Shown one piece after another: positions 30,477 to 38,604 of a stretch of DNA of 64,000 bases. The stretch spans positions 155,393 to 219,392 of the forward strand of contig CAWBAJ010000013.1 in NCBI GenBank assembly GCA_963786765.1, written 5' to 3'. The notes beneath the pieces are model-generated. The model did not search any database. It was not told where the DNA came from and worked only from the letters and a program-made list of their open reading frames with translations. The position numbers and the translations under genes are program-made. The stretch comes from DATKNA01 sp963786765 (lineage in GTDB: Bacteria > Actinomycetota > Actinomycetes > Actinomycetales > Kineosporiaceae). Each line of letters starts with the position of its first letter. Position 1 is the first letter of the stretch.

Positions 30477-31304
30477 TCAGCTCCCTGCGCCGGGGGAGGG
30501 GGGCGCGGAGGGGGTCGGCACGGGACGGCGCCGGCGCCGGAGCACCCACAGCAACGGGACCGCCGACGAGGACCAGGACGATCGCGAGCGGCAGCAGGGC
30601 CCCGAGCACGGTAAGGACCACCGTCATGCTCGCGACCAAGGCCTGCCAGCCGCTGTCGAGTCCCTCGAGGAACGCGTTCCGCTTCTGCGGAGGGGCGGGA
30701 ACGACCGCTGCGGCCGTGCGCAGGTCGACGCTCAGGGTGGCGAGGTCGGCGCTGTCGGCGAGGGCGGACGCCGTGCCTCGAGCGCCTCCAGGTCGGCCTC
30801 GCGCTTGGTCACCTCGGACTCGAGCAGGACGACGTCCTGCAGCGAGCCGGCCTTGCCCATCAGGGCCCGGATCCGCTCGACGCTGGCCCGCTGGGTGGCG
30901 ACCCTGCTCTGCAGGTCGGCGAGGTCCCCGCGTGACGTCCTGGCGCGCTCGCCGACGGCTGAGCTCCTTCCCACGCCGGCAGCCCCGGTGATCTGCGCCA
31001 GCGCCTGGTCGACCGAGGACTCGGGGACGCGCAGCACGAGCAGCGACTGCCCGGGGTGCGCCGCAGCTGTTGCGAGCCGGGCGCCGTGCTCGAGGCGGTC
31101 GGGGCGCCGGTGCCGAGCCCGGCGTTCGCATCGCTCCCGAACGGTCCCAGGAAGGTTCCGGCGTCGGCGGTCCAGGAACGCCCCCAGCGCTCCGTCCACG
31201 TTCATTCGTCGATCGAGGAGCTGGATCGCGCAGCTGAATCGGACGCCTGGATCGGGCATGGATTGCCCGGACGCGGGGTACGCCGACAGTATCCGCGGGG
31301 CCAC
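30477..31304 (-). CDS. DUF4349 domain protein, 5' part degraded (frameshifted)
   Basis: QSLLVLRVPESSVDQALAQI, SRGDLADLQSRVATQRASVE and LLESEVTKREADLEALEARR form the DUF4349 core with its coiled coil. A membrane helix near the C-terminus (VLGALLPLAIVLVLVGGPVA) and a basic tail (VLRRRRRPVPTPS) end the protein at 30477-30479. Upstream of about 31080 no frame gives the expected signal peptide or beta-strand region, so the 5' end is broken by indels or lost. Membrane-anchored, function unknown. Confidence 0.6.
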
Positions 31305-31332
31305 GTAGAGCGATGTAATTCAAGGTGGGAAG

Positions 31333-31710
31333 ATGGGACTTCTGAGGTCCACGCACGCGCGGTCGCAGCAGCAGCGAGCGCTGCGCACGCTGGACGACAT
31401 CCTCACCGAGACCGGGGGCGTCCGGCTGCCCCCGCTGCGGTGGACCGTGGAGCCCACCAGCAGTCTCACCGGCCACGTCCCTCCGCTGGCGAGCGAGGAC
31501 GAGATCCGGGAGCTGTTCGCGGCCTGGGCGGAGCTGCTCGGAGCCCGCACCCTCACCGAGTACGGTGCTGGCGACCGCACGATGCTGCGGGCCGTGGCCC
31601 CCCGGTGGGGGCTCTTCCACGTCTATGTCGTCGTCCAGGCCACCGTTCCCCGCGTGTTGACCGAGCATGCGGTCGAGGACGCCGACCAGCAGGTGCTGGG
31701 AATCGCCTGA
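31333..31710 (+). CDS. Hypothetical protein, 125 aa
   Basis: Intact frame, ATG 31333 with AAGGTGGGAAG upstream, consistent codon use. MGLLRSTHARSQQQRALRTL opens a helical N-terminus; SEDEIRELFAAWAELLGART and WGLFHVYVVVQATVPRVLTE follow. No signal peptide or membrane helix. Not recognised. Downstream lies a STAS-domain gene, 117 bp away. Confidence 0.6.
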   Translation: MGLLRSTHARSQQQRALRTLDDILTETGGVRLPPLRWTVEPTSSLTGHVPPLASEDEIRELFAAWAELLGARTLTEYGAGDRTMLRAVAPRWGLFHVYVVVQATVPRVLTEHAVEDADQQVLGIA

Positions 31711-31826
31711 CAGCCGGTCGGTGGATGGAGCCGACCGGACGGCGGTGCCGGGGGGGCCGACCCCACTAGCGTGACCGCAGGCTCCGCAGCTGCGGGGCCA
31801 TACGGCCTCGTGAAGCGGGAGACGCC

Positions 31827-32183
31827 ATGAGCGGGTGCCGGTCCTGCGGCTACGTGGTGAGATCGACATCGCCGCGGTCACCCGCTTGCGCTCCACCTGG
31901 CTGGCCCTCGCCGACGCCCGGCGCTCCCATCGTCGTCGTCGACCTCTCCGCGGTGACGTTCATGGACGTCGCCGGGGTCGGCCTGCTCGCGGCGCTGGTG
32001 AACCGGCAGCACGTCCACGGCGGCAAGGTCCAGCTCCGTTCCGTCCCGGCCCAGGTCGGCCGGGTGCTCGAGCTGACCGGGCTCGCCGCGGCCATCCCGG
32101 TCGAGCCGCCCCAGCCGGAACGCCCCGCAGCAGGCGTCATCGACCTGCGCCGCCTCGAAGGCCAGAGGCAACTGCGGGACTGA
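31827..32183 (+). CDS. STAS-domain anti-sigma factor antagonist-like protein (frameshifted)
   Basis: The STAS fold is complete if one indel near 31845 and one near 31915 are corrected: VLRLRGEIDIAAVTRLRSTW, IVVVDLSAVTFMDVAGVGLL, ALVNRQHVHGGKVQLRS and VGRVLELTGLAAAIPV. SpoIIAA-type antagonists carry D-S-S/A-G with a phosphorylated Ser; here the motif is MDVAGVGLL, so that Ser is Ala. About 118 residues. No anti-sigma kinase gene is adjacent. Confidence 0.8.
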   Translation: MSGCRSCGYVVRSTSPRSPACAPPGWPSPTPGAPIVVVDLSAVTFMDVAGVGLLAALVNRQHVHGGKVQLRSVPAQVGRVLELTGLAAAIPVEPPQPERPAAGVIDLRRLEGQRQLRD

Positions 32184-32204
32184 TCCGCCCCCAGGCGGGG
32201 GACG

Positions 32205-33224
32205 TCACCGCTGCGCGACGTGCGACAGGGCTGCGGTGAAGGCTCCCGGCGGCGCGTCCACCCCACTGCATTCGCTCGTGGCGTCGCTCGTCGCCGATGG
32301 GCACGGCCGGTCCCGTGCGAGCGACCAGAAGGCGATGCCGCCGAGCCCTCGCGCCCGGGCGAGGGCTGCGAGCCGGTCGGCGTCCGCCAGCGTGAAGACC
32401 TCCGGGGCGACGTCGTTGCGGCCGATCATCGGGGTGACCCAGACGCGGCGCCACAGGGCGGCGCTGTCGGCGTCCGGCTCCATCCGCGCCATCGCGTTCT
32501 GGGCGGCGGAGGCGACGGTGATCGCGGTGGCCGCCGGGTCCGCCGGCACCTGGCCGTAGTTCATCGTCATGGCGTTGAGCGCGTCGATGCTCACCCCGGT
32601 GGCGTGGGCATCGTCGAGCAGCGCGAGATCACCGGCGGGGAGTCCGCCGGTGGTGGCCGGCAGGGTGAACGCGACGCGCACAGGGTGGCCGGCGGCGGCG
32701 TCCGCCTGCAGCAGCCGCAGGGCCGCTGAACGCCGGTGCACGGAGGGGGCGTCCGCCAGCGCGGGGCCCTCCACGTCGAGATCGAGCACCGCCGGCGCGA
32801 GCGTGGTGACGACCTGACGGTAGGCGGCGGCCAGTTGCCGCTCGTCGCCGCACGCCACCGCGAGATCCGTGCCACGTTCACCGCCGAAGGAGACGCGCAG
32901 CTCGTGGCCGGCCGCTCGCCACCGGCGCACCCGGGTGAGCACCGCCGGGTCGTCGAGAGGGGTGCTGCCGCCCCAGGTGGGGGTGCAGCCGTCCCGTCCG
33001 GCCGTGACGAACGCCAGCAGCAGCGTCAATCCGGCCGGTGGCTCCGGTACGTCGTCGAGGGTGACGTCCACGTACGCCGCGACCTGGCCCGGGGTCGTTC
33101 CCGCCACGGCGGCCGGCGGCCGGGCACGTCCCGGCGGGGAGGGTGGCTGGGTGGGTGTTGCAGCTGCGCAGCTCACCAACAGTGCGAGGAGCGCGGCGAC
33201 GACCAGACCGCTAGCGCGGCTCAC
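32205..33224 (-). CDS. GH18-like glycoside hydrolase lipoprotein
   Basis: Intact, 339 residues, GTG start. The signal peptide ends at lipobox LLVSCAAA (Cys19), so it is anchored outside the membrane. GH18 chitinase features: VAAYVDVTL at strand 1, LRVSFGGERG at strand 3, the catalytic DxDxE as AVLDLDVEGP, and AMTMNYGQV at strand 6, close to the MxYD region. The substrate could be a beta-1,4-GlcNAc polymer. It overlaps the glycosyltransferase gene by 14 bp and is the last gene of the operon. Confidence 0.8.
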   Translation of the reverse strand: MSRASGLVVAALLALLVSCAAATPTQPPSPPGRARPPAAVAGTTPGQVAAYVDVTLDDVPEPPAGLTLLLAFVTAGRDGCTPTWGGSTPLDDPAVLTRVRRWRAAGHELRVSFGGERGTDLAVACGDERQLAAAYRQVVTTLAPAVLDLDVEGPALADAPSVHRRSAALRLLQADAAAGHPVRVAFTLPATTGGLPAGDLALLDDAHATGVSIDALNAMTMNYGQVPADPAATAITVASAAQNAMARMEPDADSAALWRRVWVTPMIGRNDVAPEVFTLADADRLAALARARGLGGIAFWSLARDRPCPSATSDATSECSGVDAPPGAFTAALSHVAQR

Positions 33225-35339
33225 GTACCGGCCCGGCCGGCACCTCGCCGGGCAGCTCGACGTCGCCCGTGCGGCGCAGCTTCACCCACGGCAGCCGCAC
33301 CCCGTACACCGCTGTGAACACCGACTGCACGACCACGAGGTACATGAGCTGGCGGTACATGATCTGCTGCAGCGGCATGGACCACAGCGGCCGCAACGAC
33401 TCCCCGTCCAGCCGGAACGCGTACACCGCGGTCAGAAGCTGAGCCGCGACGAATCCGCCCCACAGCACCAGTGTCGTCGAGACATCGAGGAAGAACAGCC
33501 CGTACAGCAGGAACGCGTCCATGGCCGGTGCCGCCAACGGCAGGAGCACCTGGAAAAGGGCCATGGCGACGAGGCCACGCCGCCCGAACCTCCCGCTCGG
33601 CCCGCGGTCGAGCACTGCTCGCCGGTGCTTCCACATCGCCTGCAGGGTCCCGTAGCACCACCGGTAACGCTGCTTCCACAGCTGCCCCAGGTCGCCGGCG
33701 CCTCGGTCCACGCGCGGGCACCCTGCTCGTACACGACCTTCCAGCCTGCCCGGACGACGGCTGCGGTGACGTCCGTGTCCTCGGCGAGGGTGTCGTCGCT
33801 GACGCCGCTGACGTCGAGCAGGGCCCGGCGACGGAACGCCCCGATCGCGCCCGGCACCGTCGGCATGCACTGCAACACGTCGTAGAGCCGCCGGTCGAGG
33901 TTGAAGCCCATCACGTACTCGATGTGCTGCCACCGCCCGAGCAGCCCGTGCCGGTTGCCGACCTTCGCGTTACCCGACACCGCGCCGACCGCGGAGTCCG
34001 CGAACGGCTGCACCAGGGTGCCCACGGTGCCCGGCTCGAACCGGGTGTCACCGTCCACGAGGACGACGATCTCGTTCCGCGCGATTCGGACGCCGTGGTT
34101 GATCGCGGCCGGCTTGCCGGCGTTCTCCTGCCGCACCACTCGCACCTGAGGCAGACCGAGCGCCTCGACGATCTCGCCGGTGCCGTCGGTGGACCCGTCG
34201 TCGACGACCACGACCTCGACCTCGTGACGGCTCGCGACCAGGGAGCGGACGGCTGACTCGATGCCCTCCTTCTCGTTGTACGCAGGCACGACAACGGACA
34301 CAGGCTCTGTCACCGGTGGTCCCCATACCCGGCTGCGCCGGCTGCGGCCGTGCCGGCGCGCGAACACGACCATCAGCAGGAGCCGCAGGAGCGTCAGCGC
34401 TCCGGCGACGACGAGGACGCCGGCCAGGGCGGTGGCGACCCAGCCCGAGCCCTGGGTCGCCCACAGCAGGGCGCGCCCCCGCCAGAGCTCGCCGGGGGTC
34501 GCCTCGTGATAGGGCGAGAGGCCGAGGGCTTCGCCCAGGGTGGCGAACCGGTACCCCTGCGCCTGGAGCTTCGGGATGAGCACGTCGAGCGCCGCGACGG
34601 TCTGCGAGCGTTCGCCGCCGGCGTCGTGGAGCAGGACGATCGCACCCTGCCCGTTCTTCGGGGTCGCGTTCCGGACGATCGCGGGGACGCCGGGGCGTTC
34701 CCAGTCACGGCCGTCGAGGTCAGCGAGCACGGTGACGTACCCGTCGTCGTGCACCTCCTTGGCCAGCTGCCAGGAGACGTCGTCGAGGGAGTCGTTCGAG
34801 AACGAGTACGGCGGCCGCATGAAGGTCGTCGTCCGGCCCGTGACGCCGATCAGGGCGAGCTGGGCCTGGCTGAGCTGCCACTGCTGCTGCCACGTGGAGA
34901 TCTCGGTGAGGTCGGGATGGGTGAAGGAGTGGTTCCCGATCTCGTGACCCTCCGCCACGGCCCGGCGGACGAGGCCGGGATGCCGCAGCACCTCGCTGCC
35001 GAGCACGAAGAACGTGCCGTGCACGTGGTGGCGGGCCAGGACGTCGAGGACCTTCGGCGTCCACGTCGGGTCGGGCCCGTCGTCGAACGACAGGACGATC
35101 GTCCGCGGCGGGATCCGCATCGTGTCGACCAGGCCCGCGTGCGGGCCGATGACGGGGCCGCCGTTCCGCACGGCCGCCGGCACCTGCTGGTCGTCACCGG
35201 GGAGCCGGACGGTCCCGACACCGCTCACCTCCCCCGTGACCCAGCCGTGCAGGCCGAGGGCACAGGCGAGGGTCAGGAGCAGGACGACGAGCGCGATCCA
35301 GTGGACCTTCGTGACGCCGCGGGGTCGCGTCGAAGCCAT
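33211..35339 (-). CDS. Bifunctional polysaccharide deacetylase / family 2 glycosyltransferase (one frameshift)
   Basis: N-terminal membrane helix, then a NodB domain: TIVLSFDDGPDPTW (catalytic and metal Asp), IGNHSFTHPDL (metal His pair), TFMRPPYSFS. A second membrane segment precedes the GT2 domain: VSVVVPAYNEKEG, VVVDDGSTDGTGE, VVLVDGDTRFEP, TLAEDTDVT, and after an indel near 33720 QRYRWCYG, the QxxRW motif of processive synthases; then C-terminal helices. Same architecture as Streptomyces MatB. Predicted to polymerise and partly deacetylate a beta-linked GlcNAc-type polymer at the cell surface. Confidence 0.88.
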
Positions 35340-35348
35340 GCGCTCGCG

Positions 35349-36392
35349 TCAGGCCCCGCCCGCGGCCTTGGCGGCCGCTCGCTCCGCGGCCTTGACGGCC
35401 TTCGCCGCCGCGGCCTTGGCGGCCTTCGCCGCCGCCTTGGCCTTCGCGGCGGCCTTCTTGGCGGCCTTGTCCGCCTTGGCGGCGGCCTTCTTGGCGGCCT
35501 TGTCCGCCTTGGCGGCGGCCTTCTTGGCGGCCTTGTCCGCCTTGGCGGCGGCCTTCTTGGCGGCCTTGTCCGCCTTGGCGGCGGCCTTCTGCGCGGCCTC
35601 GGCTGCCTTCTGCGCAGCCTTGTCCGCACTCGTGCTGGTGCCACCGGTGGGCGTGCCGGTGCCGGTCCCCGACCCGGTGCCCCCGCTCGAGGAGGAGGGG
35701 CTGGTGGTCGGTGCGCCCGTCGAGCTGCCCCCGGTCGTGGTGCCGGGCGTGGTGCTGCCCCCGGTCGTGGTGCCGGGCGTGGTGCTGCCCCCGGGCGTGG
35801 TGCTGCCCGGCGTGGTGCTGCCCGGCGTGGTGCTGCCCGGCGTGGTGCTGCCCGGCGTGGTGCTGCCCGGCGCGGTGCTGCCGGACGCCGTGACGCTCGT
35901 GCTCGCCGACCCCGGAGCGGACCCGGCCGTCCCGCCGGCGGGAGCCTGGACGCCGGGAATCGCCGACGGGCCGGAGCCGGTCGCTGTGCCGCCGGCGGAC
36001 GCTCCGGCGGACCCGCCCGAGCCGTTGCCTGCCGCGCCGCCCTGACCGGTGCTCGAACCCGGCGCGCCGGACCGGAGTGTTCCTGGCCCCTGGCCGCCTT
36101 GCTGACCCTGCGCCGGCCCGTGGGTCACGTTCGCGGTGGGAGCCGACTTGGCTGGCCCTTGCACGAAGGGCAACAGGCCGCCGAGCCCGACATCGCCTCC
36201 GGCGAAGCCGAAACCGATCGCGGCGACGTACCCGCCGCAGGTGACGGCGGCACCGGCCAACACCAGTTGCACGCGCTTGCGCCGGCGACCCGACGTGTCC
36301 ACGAAGACGGGCGCAGGCTCGCCGGCCCGTGTCGGCTCAGCAGCTGGTGCGCGATCCAGTACTCGAACGTTTCCCCGAGCTGTCAGGCTCAC
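35349..36392 (-). CDS. Membrane-anchored protein with Thr/Pro/Gly linker and Lys/Ala-repeat tail
   Basis: Intact, about 347 residues. GTG 36392 is preferred because the open frame upstream is poor. Cytosolic basic stretch GRRRKRVQ, one membrane helix LVLAGAAVTCGGYVAAIGFG, then a Gly/Ser/Thr-rich stalk with STTPG repeats (35715-35880). The last ~95 residues are near-perfect 11-residue repeats, AAKADKAAKKA, coded by 33-bp units: strongly cationic and helical like histone H1 tails. The stop is 9 bp before the deacetylase-glycosyltransferase gene, so it heads that operon. I infer that it binds a polyanion outside the cell. Confidence 0.75.
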   Translation of the reverse strand: MSLTARGNVRVLDRAPAAEPTRAGEPAPVFVDTSGRRRKRVQLVLAGAAVTCGGYVAAIGFGFAGGDVGLGGLLPFVQGPAKSAPTANVTHGPAQGQQGGQGPGTLRSGAPGSSTGQGGAAGNGSGGSAGASAGGTATGSGPSAIPGVQAPAGGTAGSAPGSASTSVTASGSTAPGSTTPGSTTPGSTTPGSTTPGSTTPGGSTTPGTTTGGSTTPGTTTGGSSTGAPTTSPSSSSGGTGSGTGTGTPTGGTSTSADKAAQKAAEAAQKAAAKADKAAKKAAAKADKAAKKAAAKADKAAKKAAAKADKAAKKAAAKAKAAAKAAKAAAAKAVKAAERAAAKAAGGA

Positions 36393-36572
36393 GCCTTCGC
36401 CGGGATCGGGCCCGGCGCGGCACTCATGGTGACATCTCGCATGCCCCGACGATATGTCCGGTTCCTGAAAGTCACCACTCGCGTGCACGCTTCGATGGCG
36501 ACGTTGACATAAGGTGGTCAAATTGTTACGCAGAGTCACCTAGCGATGCGCGCCGGACGGCGGAGCCTGTCG

Positions 36573-36639
36573 TAGCCACCCCCAAGCTGATGTGACACGC
36601 CGGCGAGCACGGCGTGTCGGTCGACCTTGGGGGTACTTG
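36573..36639. repeat. Nested palindrome, copy 2 (shared inner core)
   Basis: Outer stem ACCCCCAAG / CTTGGGGGT (36578-36586 / 36626-36634); inner stem GACACGCCG-gcgagca-CGGCGTGTC (36594-36618). The inner part repeats that at 14437-14458. It sits between divergently transcribed genes, so it is not a simple terminator. Otherwise 36393-36693 holds only promoter DNA. Confidence 0.6.
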
Positions 36640-36693
36640 CGTCCGTCGACCGGCAGCGACGGGATCGGGCAGCGGGTGGGGTAATAAGCGGGC

Positions 36694-37440
36694 ATGGACC
36701 TGGAGCTGACGGGACGGACCGCGGTCGTGATCGGGGGCTCGAGCGGCATCGGCGCGGCCACCGTGCGCGTCCTGGCCGAGGAGGGCTGCGATGTCGCCCT
36801 CACCTATCGGTCGTCACAGGCAGGCGCCGACGAGGCGGCCGCCGAGGTCCGGAGCCTGGGCCGGCGCGCTCGCACCTTCCAGCTCGACCTCGGGGACGTC
36901 GCCGGCGTCGCGTCGGCCGCGACCGAGCTGGCCCGCGAGATCGGCGGCGCGGATGTCGTCGTCCTCAGTGCGGGCCGGAATGTCGTCACCCCGCTGGCGG
37001 ACATCTCGCCGGAGGAGTTCCGGACCGTCCTTGACATCAACCTCGGTGGCGCGTTCTTCGCGCTGCAGGCGCTCGCACCGGCGGTCCGGCCCGGTGGGTC
37101 GATCGTCACTGTGGCCAGCGTCGCCGCGCACACCGGTGCGCCGCACCACGCGCACTATGCCGCGGCGAAGGCCGGTCTGGTGAACCTGACGAAGTCCCTG
37201 GCTCGGGAGCTCGCGCCGAACGTCCGGGTCAACTGCGTGGCTCCCGGCATCACGCTCACCGAGATGGGACAGCAGGCGATCGGCAGCCTCCCGCCCGACT
37301 ACGCCCGGCGGAGCCTGTGGCTCCAGCGGTACGCGAGCCCTCGCCGGATCGCGCAGGTGATCGCCTTCGTGGCGAGCCCGGTGACGGAGTTCATGACGGG
37401 AGCGACGATCGACGTGAACTCGGGTCGCGCCGCTCGCTGA
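36694..37440 (+). CDS. SDR-family NAD(P)-dependent oxidoreductase
   Basis: Intact, 248 residues. TAVVIGGSSGIGAATVRVLA is the Rossmann TGxxxGxG-type motif (Gly-Gly here). Also seen are NNAG-equivalent VVVLSAGRNV, catalytic Ser in VTVASVAAHTG, YAAAKAGLVNLTKSLA with Tyr and Lys, and VNCVAPGITLTEM. Classical SDR of the FabG-like branch. The usual NAG triplet is replaced by SAG. Substrate unknown; no obvious operon partner. Confidence 0.88.
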   Translation: MDLELTGRTAVVIGGSSGIGAATVRVLAEEGCDVALTYRSSQAGADEAAAEVRSLGRRARTFQLDLGDVAGVASAATELAREIGGADVVVLSAGRNVVTPLADISPEEFRTVLDINLGGAFFALQALAPAVRPGGSIVTVASVAAHTGAPHHAHYAAAKAGLVNLTKSLARELAPNVRVNCVAPGITLTEMGQQAIGSLPPDYARRSLWLQRYASPRRIAQVIAFVASPVTEFMTGATIDVNSGRAAR

Positions 37441-37555
37441 CACCAAAGGGCATCCGCATTCCCGTGCCGGCACGAATCTGGCGGGCGTGCGCCGCCTCTT
37501 ATCGGTCACAGCATCCGGCAGCGCCGGACGAGCCACTCGCCCGAGGAGGGCGGCC

Positions 37556-37768
37556 ATGGACGTGACCGTGGATCTGACCACGTGCCCGGACTGCAGGTCG
37601 ATCGCGGAGGTGCTCGACCGGTTCGTCCTCGAGAGCACGCGCGGACCTGTCGAGCACGCCCGCATCCGGTGCATCGCCGGGCACTGGTTCCTCCTGCCGG
37701 CGGCGTCCCTGACGTCCCCGCCCCTGCCGCGCTCGGCGGGTAGGCGGCAGCCGTCCCCTGGGGCTTGA
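37556..37768 (+). CDS. Small conserved hypothetical protein with CxxC pair
   Basis: 71 residues, ATG 37556 after GAGGAGGG. MDVTVDLTTCPDCRSIAEVL and HARIRCIAGHWFLLPAASL contain CPDC and a later Cys/His pair (C-x4-H), a likely small zinc ribbon. The pattern is common as a stand-alone actinobacterial protein. Function unknown. Confidence 0.6.
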   Translation: MDVTVDLTTCPDCRSIAEVLDRFVLESTRGPVEHARIRCIAGHWFLLPAASLTSPPLPRSAGRRQPSPGA

Positions 37769-37779
37769 CACGTCCGGAG

Positions 37780-37814
37780 CGTTAGCTGAGACTAACGGTT
37801 AGTGGCAACTAACC
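37780..37814. promoter_or_regulatory. Double ArsR-type operator overlapping the arsR start
   Basis: Two adjacent 18-bp palindromes: CGTTAG-ctgaga-CTAACG (37780-37797, perfect) and GGTTAGTGG-CAACTAACC (37797-37814, one mismatch). Both use the same GTTAG/CTAAC half-site. The second contains the GTG start codon at 37802, so bound repressor would block promoter and start together. Confidence 0.65.
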
Positions 37815-38125
37815 GAGAATTCGACGCCTGGACCGCCCTCGCGGACCCGACCCGGCACGCCATCGTCGCGCGCCTCGCCGACGGGCCGCAGGCCGTCGGG
37901 CAGCTCGCGGCTGAGCTCCCGGTGACCAGGTCCGCCGTGTCCCAGCACCTGAAGGTGCTCAAGGACGCCGGCCTCGTCAGCGAGAGAGCCGAGGGCACCC
38001 GCCGCATCTACCGGCTGAACCCCGCCGCCGTTGCCGCTCTGCGCGATCAGCTCGACACGTACTGGCAGCGCGCCCTCAGCGGCTACGTCGACGCCGTCGA
38101 GGGTGCCCCCGAGGAGGAGACATGA
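37802..38125 (+). CDS. ArsR-family transcriptional repressor
   Basis: Intact, 107 residues. The winged helix is textbook: FDAWTALADPTRHAIVARLA, QLAAELPVTRSAVSQHLKVL (recognition helix), GLVSERAEGTRRIYRLNPAA. No Cys metal-binding motif, so it is not a metal sensor; it belongs to the group paired with SRPBCC/AHSA1 proteins. The ATGA overlap with the next gene shows an operon. Probably autoregulated through the double palindrome at its start. Confidence 0.92.
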   Translation: MATNREFDAWTALADPTRHAIVARLADGPQAVGQLAAELPVTRSAVSQHLKVLKDAGLVSERAEGTRRIYRLNPAAVAALRDQLDTYWQRALSGYVDAVEGAPEEET

Positions 38126-38604
38126 CTCAGACCCAGGCTCCCATCGTCCGTCAGCAGGTCGTGGTCGCCGCCCCGATCGCCCGCGCCTTCAGCGTGTTCA
38201 CGGAGCGCTTCGGCGACTTCAAGCCCCCGGAGCACAACTTGCTGAGCGCGCCGATCGCCGAGACCGTCTTCGAGCCGCGGGTGGGTGGCTCCATCTACGA
38301 CCGGGCCGTGGACGGGTCCGAGTGCCGATGGGCCCGGATCCTCGCCTTCGACCCGCCGGAGCGCGTGGTGTTCAGCTGGGACATCAGTCCCCGGTGGCAG
38401 CTCGAGACGGACCCCGGCCTGACCAGCGAGGTCGAGGTCAGGTTCGTCGCCGAGGGTCCGGACCGCACCCGGGTCGAGCTCGAGCACCGCCACCTCGACC
38501 GGCACGGCGCCGGTTGGCAGGGCATGGCCGACGGCGTCGACGGCCCGGACGGCTGGCCGCTCTACCTCGCCCGCTACGCGGCGCTGCTGGGCACGGGGGA
38601 CTGA
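38122..38604 (+). CDS. SRPBCC (AHSA1-like) domain protein
   Basis: 160 residues. QQVVVAAPIARAFSVFTERF, FEPRVGGSIYDRAVDGSECR, VVFSWDISPRW and RTRVELEHRHLDRHGAGW give the START-like ligand-binding fold of the Hsp90-activator-like group. Translationally coupled to ArsR. Its 3' end overlaps the convergent antiporter gene by 31 bp. Ligand unknown. Confidence 0.88.
   Translation: MTQTQAPIVRQQVVVAAPIARAFSVFTERFGDFKPPEHNLLSAPIAETVFEPRVGGSIYDRAVDGSECRWARILAFDPPERVVFSWDISPRWQLETDPGLTSEVEVRFVAEGPDRTRVELEHRHLDRHGAGWQGMADGVDGPDGWPLYLARYAALLGTGD

Noticed and set aside
34350..36512. 720-residue open frame on the plus strand
   Set aside because: Mirror of the deacetylase-glycosyltransferase and Lys/Ala genes; its Leu/Gly repeats are just the complement of the Lys/Ala codons.
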